The notes: a model not told the origin generated them from the sequence alone. A stretch of DNA of 64,000 nucleotides from Streptomyces sp. NBC_01754 (GCF_035918015.1 NZ_CP109132.1:6572001-6636000); one strand, 5' to 3'; positions 8,876-20,158 are shown, counted from the first letter of the stretch. Numbers and translations are program-made.

Positions 8876-9924
8876 GCGCCCCCGCCGTCACCCGGCCGTC
8901 CGTCCTCCACGTCGTCACCCGAGGACGGGTCAGGAACGCCGGTCACCGACGCCTGGTCGTCCTGACCCTGGTGGTACTCGTCCTCGCCGCCTTCGCGGTG
9001 ACCCTGATGGCCGGACAGACCTTCTACCCGCCCCGCGACGTGGTCCGGGTGATCCTCGGCGAGCAGGTTCCGGGGGCGTCGTTCACGGTCGGCCGGCTGC
9101 GCCTGCCGCGCGCGGTGCTCGCCGTCGTCGCCGGGTTCAGCTTCGGAATGGCCGGCGTCACCTTCCAGACGATGCTGCGCAACCCGCTCGCCAGCCCCGA
9201 CATCATCGGCATCAGCTCGGGGGCGAGCGCCGCCGCGGCCATCGCGATCGTCACCCTCTCGCTCGACGAGATCCAGGTGTCCGTCCTCGCGATCGCCGCG
9301 GCCCTCGTCGTCGCCCTGCTGGTGTACGGGCTGGCCTTCCGGGACGGTGTCGTCGGCACCCGCCTCATCCTGATCGGCATCGGGATCTCCGCGATGCTCG
9401 ACAGCGTCACCTCCTACGTCCTGTCCCGGGCCGCGGAGTGGGACCTCCAGGAAGCCATGCGCTGGCTGACCGGCAGCCTGAACGGGGTGAGCTGGGACCA
9501 GACCGTACCCGCGCTGATCGCCCTCGTGGTGCTCGCTCCCGTACTGCTGTCCCAGGCACGGAACCTCTCCACCATGCAACTGGGCGACGACACCGCCTCG
9601 GCCCTCGGAGTACGCGTCGAACGCACCCGGATCACCGTCATCGTCACCGCCGTCTGCCTGATCGCGTTCGCGACGGCCGCCGCCGGACCCATCGCGTTCG
9701 TCGCGTTCCTCTCCGGCCCGATCGCGGCCCGGCTGGCCGGGGCGGGAGGCTCGCTCCTGGTGCCCGCCGGACTGGTCGGGGCCCTCCTGGTGCTCGCCGC
9801 CGACTTCACCGGTCAGTTCGCCTTCGACCACCGCTTCCCGGTCGGGGTCGTCACGGGCGTGCTCGGAGCGCCCTACCTCGTCTACCTGATCGTCCGTACC
9901 CATCGGGCTGGAGGCTCGATTTGA
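8872..9924 (+). CDS. FecCD-family siderophore ABC permease, second subunit
   Basis: A 350-residue FecCD permease. I start at GTG 8872 (VSAPAVTRPS), which overlaps the previous TGA by three bases; the frame stays open upstream, but that part is antiparallel shadow of the first permease. Family marks include GMAGVTFQTMLRNPLASPDI and GPIAFVAFLSGPIAARL. Translational coupling on both sides implies fixed stoichiometry with the partner permease and the ATPase. Confidence 0.92.
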   Translation: MSAPAVTRPSVLHVVTRGRVRNAGHRRLVVLTLVVLVLAAFAVTLMAGQTFYPPRDVVRVILGEQVPGASFTVGRLRLPRAVLAVVAGFSFGMAGVTFQTMLRNPLASPDIIGISSGASAAAAIAIVTLSLDEIQVSVLAIAAALVVALLVYGLAFRDGVVGTRLILIGIGISAMLDSVTSYVLSRAAEWDLQEAMRWLTGSLNGVSWDQTVPALIALVVLAPVLLSQARNLSTMQLGDDTASALGVRVERTRITVIVTAVCLIAFATAAAGPIAFVAFLSGPIAARLAGAGGSLLVPAGLVGALLVLAADFTGQFAFDHRFPVGVVTGVLGAPYLVYLIVRTHRAGGSI

Positions 9925-10775
9925 CCACGTCCCACTCCCTCACCGCCGAGGAGCTCACGCTCGGCTACGGCGACCGCGTCGTCGTCGAACACCTCGACCT
10001 GACCGTGCCTCCCGGCGAGGTCACGGTCATCGTCGGGGCCAACGCCTGCGGGAAGTCGACGCTCCTGCGCTCGATGTCCCGTCTGCTCGCGCCGCGCGAG
10101 GGCCGGGTACTCCTGGACGGCAAGCGGATCCACCGCATGCCCGCCAAGGAACTCGCCCGCACCCTCGGGCTGTTGCCGCAGTCGCCGCTCGCACCCGAGG
10201 GCATCACCGTGCTGGACCTGGTCGGCCGCGGGCGCCACCCCCACCAGGGCGTCTTCAGCCGGTGGAGCGAGGAGGACGACGCCGCCGTGGCGTCCGCCTT
10301 GGAGACCACGCGGACGGCGGAGCTCGCCGACCGCGCCGTGGACGAGCTGTCCGGCGGTCAGCGCCAACGGGTGTGGATCGCGATGGCACTGGCGCAGCAG
10401 ACCGATCTGCTGCTGCTCGACGAGCCCACCACGTTCCTCGACGCCAGCCACCAGGTAGAGGTCCTCGACCTGCTGACGGACCTGAACCGGACGCGCGGCA
10501 CGACCGTCGTGATGGTCCTGCACGACCTCAACCTCGCCGCCCGGTACGCGGACCACCTCATCGCCCTTGCGGCGGGCCGCATCCACGCGGCCGGGCCCCC
10601 GGCCGAGGTACTGACCGAGAAGACGGTCGAGGCGGTCTTCGGCCTGGAGAGCCGCATCATCGAGGACCCGGTCTCGGGCAAGCCCCTGATGCTCCCCATC
10701 GGCCGGCACCACGTGCTGCCGGGCGCCGGCGGGGCCGGCCCCTCCCCGGAACCCGCCGAGGAGGTGCTGCGCTGA
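9921..10775 (+). CDS. Iron-siderophore ABC transporter ATP-binding protein
   Basis: A 284-residue ABC ATPase of the FepC/FhuC class. Walker A is GANACGKST, with the Cys often seen in siderophore ATPases; the signature is LSGGQRQR; Walker B is LLLLDEPTTFLD; the switch His is in VLHDLNLAARYAD. The start is the rare codon TTG at 9921, overlapping the permease TGA. An excellent GGAGG at 9911-9915 supports it, and no better in-frame ATG or GTG lies nearby. Last gene of the operon, closed by a long hairpin at 10792-10849. Confidence 0.92.
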   Translation: MTTSHSLTAEELTLGYGDRVVVEHLDLTVPPGEVTVIVGANACGKSTLLRSMSRLLAPREGRVLLDGKRIHRMPAKELARTLGLLPQSPLAPEGITVLDLVGRGRHPHQGVFSRWSEEDDAAVASALETTRTAELADRAVDELSGGQRQRVWIAMALAQQTDLLLLDEPTTFLDASHQVEVLDLLTDLNRTRGTTVVMVLHDLNLAARYADHLIALAAGRIHAAGPPAEVLTEKTVEAVFGLESRIIEDPVSGKPLMLPIGRHHVLPGAGGAGPSPEPAEEVLR

Positions 10776-10791
10776 CGGTGTGGCCCCGGAC

Positions 10792-10849
10792 AGCGGGGTG
10801 GCCGGGAGCGCCCGGCCCCGCTGCCCGGCGGCCGCCCGGCCACCCCGCT
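10792..10849. terminator. Bidirectional terminator between the siderophore operon and the DUF6083-like gene
   Basis: Perfect 15-base arms, AGCGGGGTGGCCGGG (10792-10806) and its complement (10835-10849), flank a 28-base loop that is itself GC-rich. The right arm overlaps the stop codon of the convergent gene at 10848. There is no U-tract, as usual in Streptomyces. Confidence 0.65.
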
Positions 10850-11288
10850 ACCCGGCGTCCGGCAGGCCCTCGTCGGGCAGGTCGAACAGGCGCCGCGTCC
10901 GCAGACGGTTGCCGTCCCGCAGGGCGGTCATCCACGGCCAGTGGTCCTCGGGCAGGAGCCGGGGGCAGGTGACGCGGTGCGGGATGCGGCAGACCGTTCC
11001 GGGGAGCGGCTCGGCGTCCCACAGGTTCATCGCGACGCCGTCGGGGGTGATGATCCACCGCCGCCGCGGCGGCACCGTGTGCGCGGGGAGGCGTACGCGG
11101 GGTTCGAGCAGGATCCAGTGCCCCGTGTACACGGTGGGGTACCGGTCCTGCGGCAGGTCGCAGAACGGGCAGTCGGGCGGTGAGGGCGGGTGTGGAGCGG
11201 TGGCGCCTTCGAGCAGCGCGTGGAAGGCGTGGTCGAGGCGGGCGGGGTCGTCGTCGGGGCTGGGCTGTGTGTACTCGGTCTCCCCCAT
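10848..11288 (-). CDS. DUF6083-like hypothetical protein with a Cys pair
   Basis: A 146-residue soluble protein, convergent with the siderophore operon. It has a CPFCDLPQDRYPT motif near residue 40 and a later CRIPHRVTCPRL element, so a Cys/His zinc site is plausible. The layout (CxxC, then Tyr-Pro, HWILLEP, H-x-VPPRRRW, CRIPHR) matches what I recall of Streptomyces DUF6083 proteins. There is no signal peptide and no known reaction. The next gene is divergent, so it is monocistronic. Confidence 0.7.
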   Translation of the reverse strand: MGETEYTQPSPDDDPARLDHAFHALLEGATAPHPPSPPDCPFCDLPQDRYPTVYTGHWILLEPRVRLPAHTVPPRRRWIITPDGVAMNLWDAEPLPGTVCRIPHRVTCPRLLPEDHWPWMTALRDGNRLRTRRLFDLPDEGLPDAG

Positions 11289-11811
11289 GTCCGTAAGGGT
11301 CCGGACAGACCGTCAGGACGGGTAGGGCGCGATCCGGCCGGGCCTGAGGGGGGAGGAGCCGCCGCGTGTGCCGCGGATCGCCCCGTGGGACACCCCGCGG
11401 CCCCCCGCTCCCCGGCCGTGTGGCCGGTCTCCGCCCCGGCGGGCCCGCCCGGGCGGGACGGTGTCCCCGCCACCTGGCCCGGACGCCCGGTATCGCCCCC
11501 GGACGCCCGCCGTCGGCACCGTACCGCGCCGTCCCGCCGGGCAGGGCCTCTTCCCAAGGCCCGGGAAGGGGTCCAGGATTGTCCCCCTCGCGACTCGCCC
11601 CGACGGCGTGGTCGTACGGGGTTCCGCGCGGCCGGGTGTGGAAGGATCTCCCGCGAGCACGGTGGGGAGCCGCACCCGCGGAGCCCCGGCCCGCACGCTC
11701 CCGGGCATCCGAGGACGGCACCGGGGGAGGGCGCCCGCCCCGACCGGCCCCGCCTCTCCCGCGATCCACGACCCGCGCGCCACCTGCCAGCACCCGGACC
11801 AGGAGCACGTC
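11289..11811. other. Divergent intergenic region, GC-rich, no gene found
   Basis: About 520 bases between the DUF6083-like gene and the F420 enzyme gene. It contains self-complementary GC runs, for example CCGGCC-GTGT-GGCCGG at 11412-11427 and a palindromic CCCGCCCGGGCGGG at 11444-11457. No clear promoter hexamers or operators were recognised. The reading frames crossing it have no ribosome-binding sites and low-complexity translations. Confidence 0.4.
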
Positions 11812-12813
11812 ATGGATTTTGGACTCGTCCTCCAGACCGACCCGCCCGCGTCCGCCGTCGTCGGACTCATGCGCCGCGCCGAACGGAACGGCTTCCGCTA
11901 CGGCTGGACCTTCGACTCGGCGGTGCTCTGGCAGGAGCCCTTCGTCGTCCACAGCCGCATCCTGGAGCACACCGAGCGGCTGATCGTCGGCCCGATGGTC
12001 ACCAACCCCGGCACCCGCACCTGGGAGGTCACCGCCTCCACCTTCGCCACTCTCAACGACATGTACGGCAACCGCACCGTCTGCGGCATCGGCCGTGGCG
12101 ACTCGGCGATGCGGGTGGCCGGCAGGCGGCCCGACACCCTGGCCCGGCTGGGCGAGGCCGTCGACGTGATCCGCGACCTCGCCGAGGGACGTGAGACCTC
12201 GGTCGACGGGCAGCGGGTCCGGATCCCCTGGGTGAAGGAGGGCAGGCTCCCCGTCTGGATGGCCGCGTACGGGCCCAAGACCCTCGCCCTGGCGGGCCGG
12301 AAGGCCGACGGCTTCATCCTCCAGCTGGCCGATCCGTACCTCACCGAGGGGATGGTCAGGGCGGTACGCGACGCGGCGGCCGACGCCGGACGCGACCCGG
12401 ACTCCGTCACCGTCTGCGTCGCCGCCCCCGCCTACGTGGGCGACGACCTGGACCACGCCCGGGAGCAGTGCCGCTGGTTCGGTGGCATGGTCGGCAACCA
12501 CGTCGCCGACCTCGTCTCCCGGTACGGCGAGCACTCCGGTCTGGTGCCCGAGGCGCTCACGGCGTACATCGCCGGCCGCTCCGGCTACGACTACAGCCAC
12601 CACGGGCGCACCGGCAACCCCGACACCGCCTTCGTCCCCGACGAGATCGTCGACCGTTTCTGCCTGCTGGGTCCGGCCGAGGCGCACATCGAGAAGCTGC
12701 GGGCCCTGCGTGACCTGGGCGTCGACCAGTTCGCCGTCTACGCCATGCACGACGCGCGCGAGGCGACCATCGACGCGTACGGGTCCACGGTCATCCCCGC
12801 GCTCTCCGCCTGA
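11812..12813 (+). CDS. LLM-class F420-dependent oxidoreductase (TIGR03842-like)
   Basis: A 333-residue luciferase-like TIM-barrel enzyme starting at ATG 11812 (MDFGLVLQTDPP) with AGGAG eight bases upstream; the open frame upstream has no similar start. It keeps features of F420 LLM proteins: the N-terminal strand, VGPMVTNPGTRTWEV, GIGRGDSAMR and the KTLALAGRKADGFILQL cofactor face. From memory, in many Streptomyces this subfamily sits directly beside dihydropyrimidinase and ureidopropionase genes; here a siderophore operon lies between them. It may therefore do an F420-linked redox step on a pyrimidine or hydantoin, which is hypothesis only. Confidence 0.82.
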   Translation: MDFGLVLQTDPPASAVVGLMRRAERNGFRYGWTFDSAVLWQEPFVVHSRILEHTERLIVGPMVTNPGTRTWEVTASTFATLNDMYGNRTVCGIGRGDSAMRVAGRRPDTLARLGEAVDVIRDLAEGRETSVDGQRVRIPWVKEGRLPVWMAAYGPKTLALAGRKADGFILQLADPYLTEGMVRAVRDAAADAGRDPDSVTVCVAAPAYVGDDLDHAREQCRWFGGMVGNHVADLVSRYGEHSGLVPEALTAYIAGRSGYDYSHHGRTGNPDTAFVPDEIVDRFCLLGPAEAHIEKLRALRDLGVDQFAVYAMHDAREATIDAYGSTVIPALSA

Positions 12814-12860
12814 CCGCCGTCCGCCCGGGCCGCCCGTCCGACCGCCCTCGGACCGGTGGC

Positions 12861-13622
12861 TCAGGAGGGTGCCGGCGTCCGCCCGAGCAGGGCGCTGACG
12901 TCCACCGTGTCGTCGGCGGCCGGGGTGGCCGCGGGCACCGGCTGGTCGAAGCGGGAGAAGTCCACGGTCGCGTCGGCCCCGGCGCCCCGCACGGTGAGCC
13001 GCACCGGATGGTGCGCGCCACCGGTGTCCACGTACGCCGTCAGCCGCTGTCCGCGGGCCTCCCGGGTGACCGGGACGGTGCGTACGCCGTCGACGGTCGT
13101 CACCGTGCCCTTGGTGAGCGTCCCGCCGTCCCTGTCCGCGTTGTCGGAGACCAGCTCGCGGAAGGTGTCCAGATCGCAGACGTCCACCACCGGGCGCAGC
13201 CGGGAGTCGGACGCCCCGCCCTTCAGATACCGCCCGGCGAGGATCGCGTCGAAGGTGGTGCCGCCGACCGGGACCTGGTTCTTCCAGAAGTCGGCGTCGG
13301 GCTTCACCCAGACCGCGTCCCCCCGCTTGACGATCTCCACCGCGCCCTTGCCGCCGCCGAGGTCCACGCTGCCCGCGCAGTTCCCGGCGCGGTCCAGCGA
13401 GATGTCGACGGTCATCGCGCTGCGCCCCTTGCCCAGATCCCCCTCCGCCCGCAGACGCAGGGACCGCGCGCCCAGCAGCGCGTCACGGGAGCGGTCGGCG
13501 ATCTGCTGGGCGGGGAGCGAGGCGAAGCCGTCGTCCGCCCGGGCCACCGCACCGGTGGTGACGGTGAGCACGGTCACCGCCGCACAGGCGGCGGCACGGG
13601 CGGCGATGCGCTGTCCGGCCAC
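12861..13622 (-). CDS. Secreted LolA/LppX-like protein
   Basis: A 253-residue exported protein. GTG 13622 is chosen because GAGGAGG precedes it and a signal peptide follows at once (VAGQRIAARAAACAAVTVLTV...ARADD). No lipobox Cys is present at the cleavage region, unlike most LppX-type lipoproteins. The mature part alternates strands in the manner of LolA/LppX folds (RLRAEGDLGKGRSAMTVDISL, AVWVKPDADFWKN, RLTVRGAGADATVDFSRF), which carry lipids or act as sensor domains. The final 20 residues are Ala/Pro-rich. The ligand is unknown. Confidence 0.78.
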   Translation of the reverse strand: MAGQRIAARAAACAAVTVLTVTTGAVARADDGFASLPAQQIADRSRDALLGARSLRLRAEGDLGKGRSAMTVDISLDRAGNCAGSVDLGGGKGAVEIVKRGDAVWVKPDADFWKNQVPVGGTTFDAILAGRYLKGGASDSRLRPVVDVCDLDTFRELVSDNADRDGGTLTKGTVTTVDGVRTVPVTREARGQRLTAYVDTGGAHHPVRLTVRGAGADATVDFSRFDQPVPAATPAADDTVDVSALLGRTPAPS

Positions 13623-13931
13623 GGTGCCTCCTCGTGGAAACGTTCCTGTTCGGAGCCTTGCCGAGTGGTGCTTCCGCTCCGTCGAGCGTACGTCCGCCGC
13701 CGGGTCCGTGCCCGGCGGGAAGGGGGGTGCGGAGGGCGGGGGCCGGCGGTGTTCCCGGCTACGGGACATGGGGCGGGTGGGCCCGGGGACCACCGGCCGA
13801 AGGACCGGGGCGGCCCGTGAGGCGTGCTTGAGCGGGTCGGCACACCTCGTTACTCTCCAGTAGTCCTCGGGTCGGCCCCGGGGTGGCCCCCGGCAGGCCG
13901 GTGGCCCCGCGGACGCGAGGAGGCGGCAGCG
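13623..13931 (+). promoter_or_regulatory. Divergent intergenic region with amidase promoter
   Basis: The region separates the LolA-like gene and the amidase gene. On the plus strand, TTGAGC (13828-13833), a 17-base spacer and TACTCT (13851-13856) form a good sigma-70/HrdB-type promoter for the amidase, giving a leader of about 70 bases before ATG 13932. Nothing else distinctive was seen. Confidence 0.5.
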
Positions 13932-15449
13932 ATGTCCTCAGCAGCAGAGCCCGTCCGACGGGCCCGAGCGGGCGGGCCGAGGCCGCCGGGATCCCCGGCC
14001 GACCCGCCCGGACTCGCCGAGAGCGCGAGGCGGCTGGCCGACGGCGGCACCACGTCGGTGGCGCTCGTCGGCGCGGTGCTGAGCCGCGTCGAAGCGGGCC
14101 GCGACACCCTCAACGCCTTCCGGCACCTGCGGGCCGACGCCGCGCTCGCCGAGGCGGCCGAGGCCGACCGGCGGCTCGCCGCGGGGGAGCGGCTGCCGCT
14201 GCTCGGGGTGCCGGTCGCCGTCAAGGACGACACCGACGTCGCCGGGATGCCCACCTACTTCGGCTGCGACGGCGCCCTGCCGCCCGCCACCGCCGACGGC
14301 GAGGCGGTCCGCAGACTCCGGGCCGCCGGGGCCGTCGTCGTCGGCAAGACCAACTCCTGCGAGCTGGGCCAGTGGGCCTTCACCGAGGGCCCCGCCTTCG
14401 GCGCCACCCGCAACCCGTGGAACCCCGCCCACACGCCCGGCGGCTCGTCCGGCGGCTCCGCGGCGGCCGTCGCGGCCGGGCTGGTGCCCGCCGCGCTCGG
14501 CTCCGACGGGGCGGGGTCCATCCGCATCCCCGCCGCCTGGACCCACCTCGTCGGCATCAAACCGCAGCGCGGCCGGATCTCCGTACACCCCTACGACGAC
14601 GCCTTCCAGGGCCTCACCGTGAACGGCCCCCTCGCCCGTACGGTCGCCGACGCCGCCCTGCTGCTGGACGCCGCCGCCGGGCCCCACCCCGGCGACCCGC
14701 ACCGCCCGCCCGCCGTCGACGCCTTCGGCGCCGCGCGCCGCGATCCCGGCAGGCTCCGCATCGGCCTGGCCCTGCGCCCGCCGCTCACCCTCACCCGTAC
14801 CGCACCGCACCCGGAGGTGGTGCGTGCCGTCACCGCGCTCGCCGAGGCCCTGGCCCGCCTCGGCCACCAGGTCGAGGAGGCCCGCCCCCGCTACGGGCTG
14901 ATCGGCCTCGCCTTCGTCCCCCGCGCCACCGCCGGCATCGCGGAACGCGCGGCGTCGCATCCCGAACCCGGCCTCCTGGACCCGCGCACCCGCAGCGCCC
15001 TGCGCACCGGGACCCGGCTCGGCGGGCGCGTCGTCCGGGCGGCCCGTGCCCGTGAGGTGCGCCAGCACCGCAGGATCGGCGACTTCTTCGACCGGGGCGC
15101 GGGGGTGTCCGGCAGCGGGCACGGATCCGGATTCGACGTGCTGCTCACCCCGACCACCGCCGCCCCGCCGCCCCGGATCGGGGCCCACGACGGCCTGAGC
15201 GCCTGGCGTACCGACCTCGCCATGACCGCCGCCTGCCCGTACGCCTGGCCCTGGAACGTGCTGGGCTGGCCCGGGATCAACGTCCCGGCCGGCTTCACCC
15301 GCGACGGACTGCCGGTCGGTGCCCAGCTCCTGGGGCCCTCCCGCAGCGAGGCCCGGCTCATCTCGCTCGCCGCGCAACTGGAGGCCGACCGGCGCTGGTA
15401 CGAGCACCGGCCCCCGGTTCCGGACACGCCCACGGCCGGCGGGCGCTGA
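13932..15449 (+). CDS. Amidase-signature family hydrolase
   Basis: A 505-residue amidase. The Ser-cisSer-Lys triad is visible: Lys in VPVAVKDDTD, the Ser in the Gly/Ser-rich GGSSGGSAAAVAAG, and the nucleophilic Ser in GSDGAGSIRIPAA. It starts at ATG 13932 with GAGGAGG 10-16 bases upstream. It hydrolyses an amide of unknown identity; the family covers GatA-like, aryl-amide and indoleacetamide enzymes. It is not GatA, since no gatB/gatC is nearby. A cytoplasmic location is likely, because there is no signal peptide. Confidence 0.88.
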   Translation: MSSAAEPVRRARAGGPRPPGSPADPPGLAESARRLADGGTTSVALVGAVLSRVEAGRDTLNAFRHLRADAALAEAAEADRRLAAGERLPLLGVPVAVKDDTDVAGMPTYFGCDGALPPATADGEAVRRLRAAGAVVVGKTNSCELGQWAFTEGPAFGATRNPWNPAHTPGGSSGGSAAAVAAGLVPAALGSDGAGSIRIPAAWTHLVGIKPQRGRISVHPYDDAFQGLTVNGPLARTVADAALLLDAAAGPHPGDPHRPPAVDAFGAARRDPGRLRIGLALRPPLTLTRTAPHPEVVRAVTALAEALARLGHQVEEARPRYGLIGLAFVPRATAGIAERAASHPEPGLLDPRTRSALRTGTRLGGRVVRAARAREVRQHRRIGDFFDRGAGVSGSGHGSGFDVLLTPTTAAPPPRIGAHDGLSAWRTDLAMTAACPYAWPWNVLGWPGINVPAGFTRDGLPVGAQLLGPSRSEARLISLAAQLEADRRWYEHRPPVPDTPTAGGR

Positions 15450-15544
15450 CCGCTGCCCAGGCGTCCGCGCGGACTTCCCGGCGGTGGCCCGGGAGGCACA
15501 CACCGCCGGACGGCAGGCCGCCGGCCCATTCCGGGCCGAGATGA

Positions 15545-17845
<2,301 letters not shown>

Positions 17846-17884
17846 CCCACCCCGCGCCCCTGACCGGGCGCACCCGCACCACGA

Positions 17885-17917
17885 CCGCCCCGGCCGGCAT
17901 CCTGCCCGCCGGGGCGG
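17885..17917. terminator. Bidirectional terminator between icd and the lipoate ligase-like gene
   Basis: Perfect 10-base arms CCGCCCCGGC (17885-17894) and GCCGGGGCGG (17908-17917) with a 13-base loop, placed between two convergent genes. Confidence 0.65.
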
Positions 17918-17960
17918 CCGCGTCCCGGGGAGAACTCGGACCGCTCAAGGCCTGCGGGCC

Positions 17961-19016
17961 CTACGGCACCCGCGCGGTCCACTCCTCGGTCGCGAACTTG
18001 GTCCGGACGAGCTCCTGGGCCCGCGCCATCTCGTCGGCGGTCACGGCGCCCTGGGTGAGGCCGTGCCGGGTGCGGAAGGAGTCGATCATGTTGGCGATGA
18101 CGACCTCCCGGGGCAGCCCGGTCTGGCGGCGGAGCGGGTCGACACGCTTCTTGGCGGACGTGGTGCCCTTGTCCGACAGCTTCTCCTTGCCGATCCGCAG
18201 GACGTCGAGCATCTTGTCGGCGTCGATGTCGTACGACATGGTCACGTGGTGCAGCACCGCGCCCGACCCGCCCACCATCCGCTTCTGGGCGGCGCCCGCG
18301 ATCTTGCCCGCGTCGGTGGCGATGTCGTTGAGCGGCTGGTACCAGGCCCGGATGCCCATGTCCGCCAGGGCGCCGAGTACCCAGTCGTCCAGGTAGGCGT
18401 AGCTGTCGGCGAAAGAGAGCCCGGAGACCAGCGCGTCCGGCGCCGAGAGCGAGTACGTGATGGTGTTGCCCGGCTCCACGAACATCGCCCCGCCGCCCGA
18501 GACACGCCGGACGACCGTCACCCCGTGGCGGTCGGCTCCGGCCGGGTCGACCTCGTTGCGCAGGGACTGGAAGCTGCCGATGATCACGGCGGGGGAGCCC
18601 CACTCCCAGACCCGCAGCGTCGGCGGCCGCCGGCCCTCCGCGACCTCCGTGGTGATGACCTCGTCGAGTGCCATGTGGAGGGCGGGGGACTGCGGCGCCT
18701 CGTGGATGAGCTGCCAGTCGTAGTCGCTCCACTCGGTGGCCTGGGCGAGGGCGCGGCGTACGGCGACGGCGACGCCCTCGGAGCTGAGACCGAGCATCAC
18801 GGTCGACTCCGGCAGGGCGGCGTCGATCCGGGCCGCGAGGCCGACGGTGTCGGTGTTGGCCGGGGCGCCCTCCAGGGCCGCGTCGATGGCCTCGAGCGCC
18901 TCGTCGGGTTCGAGGAAGAAGTCCCCCGCCACCCGGACGTTCCGCAGCGCACCGCCTGTCACGTCCAGGTCGACGACCACGAGCTTCCCGCCGGGGACCT
19001 TGTACTCACCGTGCAC
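17961..19016 (-). CDS. Lipoate-protein ligase A family protein with N-terminal accessory domain
   Basis: A 351-residue protein. The catalytic LplA/LipB-type module occupies about 100-340, with RRVSGGGAMFVEPGNTITYS and the lipoyl-AMP-contacting Lys in TDAGKIAGAAQKR. The first 95 residues (HGEYKVPGGKLVVVDLDV...GDFFLEPDEALEAIDAAL) look like the small accessory domain that is C-terminal in E. coli LplA; here it comes first. GTG 19016 is chosen for its GGAGG at a seven-base spacing; ATG 19070 lies upstream in frame but has GAGG only two bases away. Likely role is attaching lipoate or octanoate to E2/GcvH proteins. Confidence 0.85.
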   Translation of the reverse strand: MHGEYKVPGGKLVVVDLDVTGGALRNVRVAGDFFLEPDEALEAIDAALEGAPANTDTVGLAARIDAALPESTVMLGLSSEGVAVAVRRALAQATEWSDYDWQLIHEAPQSPALHMALDEVITTEVAEGRRPPTLRVWEWGSPAVIIGSFQSLRNEVDPAGADRHGVTVVRRVSGGGAMFVEPGNTITYSLSAPDALVSGLSFADSYAYLDDWVLGALADMGIRAWYQPLNDIATDAGKIAGAAQKRMVGGSGAVLHHVTMSYDIDADKMLDVLRIGKEKLSDKGTTSAKKRVDPLRRQTGLPREVVIANMIDSFRTRHGLTQGAVTADEMARAQELVRTKFATEEWTARVP

Positions 19017-19217
19017 AGCCTTGCCTCCAGATTCGCCCGGCTCCGCTGCGGGCCGGTTCCGGACAGGCATAACCTCACCGTCGTACCGTTTAATCCGTAG
19101 GCTGCGGAGCACGGGGCGAGGAGGCCGCTCACCCCGCCGTGCCGCGGTGGTCCGGGCGGCAGCCGGAGGCCGGGGGCGAAGGCACCGCACCGAGGGGAGG
19201 GCGGAACCCGAGGTGAT

Positions 19218-20158
19218 TCAGCGCAGCGCGCGAACGCTGATCCGCGTCCCCCCGGCATCGGTGTGATCCGCCATGATCCCGAAGTCATCGCCCTGAAGAA
19301 CAGGAATCACCGTTTTCGCCCCGAGCACCTCGGGTTCGCCCGTGTCGAACGGCACCTGGACGTGAACGGTGCGCTCGGTGTCGGATCCTTCGACGGTGCC
19401 GTATCCCATGCCGCTGTCAGCGATCGAGGCCAGGGTGACGTTTTTGCGGTCGCCGTCCCGTGAGAGGCAGAGGCCCTTCTCTTCCTGGGGGTCGAAGACC
19501 ACGTGGCCGCTCGCCAGGTACCGGCTGTTCGGAGAGGTGACGATGGGGTGTTCCCAGCCCTCGGACCACCCGCTGTGGGGGCACTCGAACTCCGCCTCCT
19601 TCCTGCCGTCGGCAGCGTCCGACACGGTCCAGACCGGACCCTCACCCCATGACGCCAGCAGGTGGGACCCCACGACACCGTGAGCCTGGCCGCTGAGGTT
19701 GCCGGAGGCGTCCGCCCTCGGCGCGACCCCCTTCGGCAGACCACGAGATACTCCTCGCCGTCCTGCCGCACGGAGACGACGCCCGCGGTGTCCGCGTCAT
19801 GGATCTCCGCGCTCTCTTCGGACGGGACCGGAGGGACCCATGTCTTCGCCGCCCAGCGCACCTTCCCGGTGTCCGCGTCATGCAGCCGCATCGAGTACCC
19901 GTCCGCTGTCGCGTGCAACAGGCCGACCGAGCCGGAGCGGACCGTTGTGATCGAGTCGGCTTTCAGGGGGGCCCAGTTGAGAACCGTGTCCCATCCGAGA
20001 TCCGGGGCGTACGCAGCCGGCACGGTGAGTTCCGCGACCGATGGCGCGTTCTTCGCGTCCGGCTTCGGTGTACCCCCGCCTTCACCGCTGCACCCGGCCG
20101 CCACCCCCAGCGCGGCCAAAGCTCCGACACATGCCTGCAATTTGCGTCTTCGCCACAT
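19218..20158 (-). pseudogene. Frameshifted lipoprotein gene (PQQ/WD-like beta-propeller fragment)
   Basis: An ATG at 20158 opens a lipoprotein (lipobox LGVAAGC|SGE) whose frame is coherent to DGEEYLVV near 19745 and then becomes Arg-rich. The sensible continuation (LPKGVAPRADASGNLSG, then GVVGSHLLASWGEGPVW to the stop at 19218) lies in another frame. Adding one base at about 19738-19743 restores a single 313-residue protein, so one nucleotide appears to be missing. Strand-rich repeats (YSMRLHDADTGKVRWAAKTW) suggest a PQQ-like propeller. It could be a true pseudogene or a sequencing error. Codon usage is somewhat less GC-biased than its neighbours. Confidence 0.75.
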
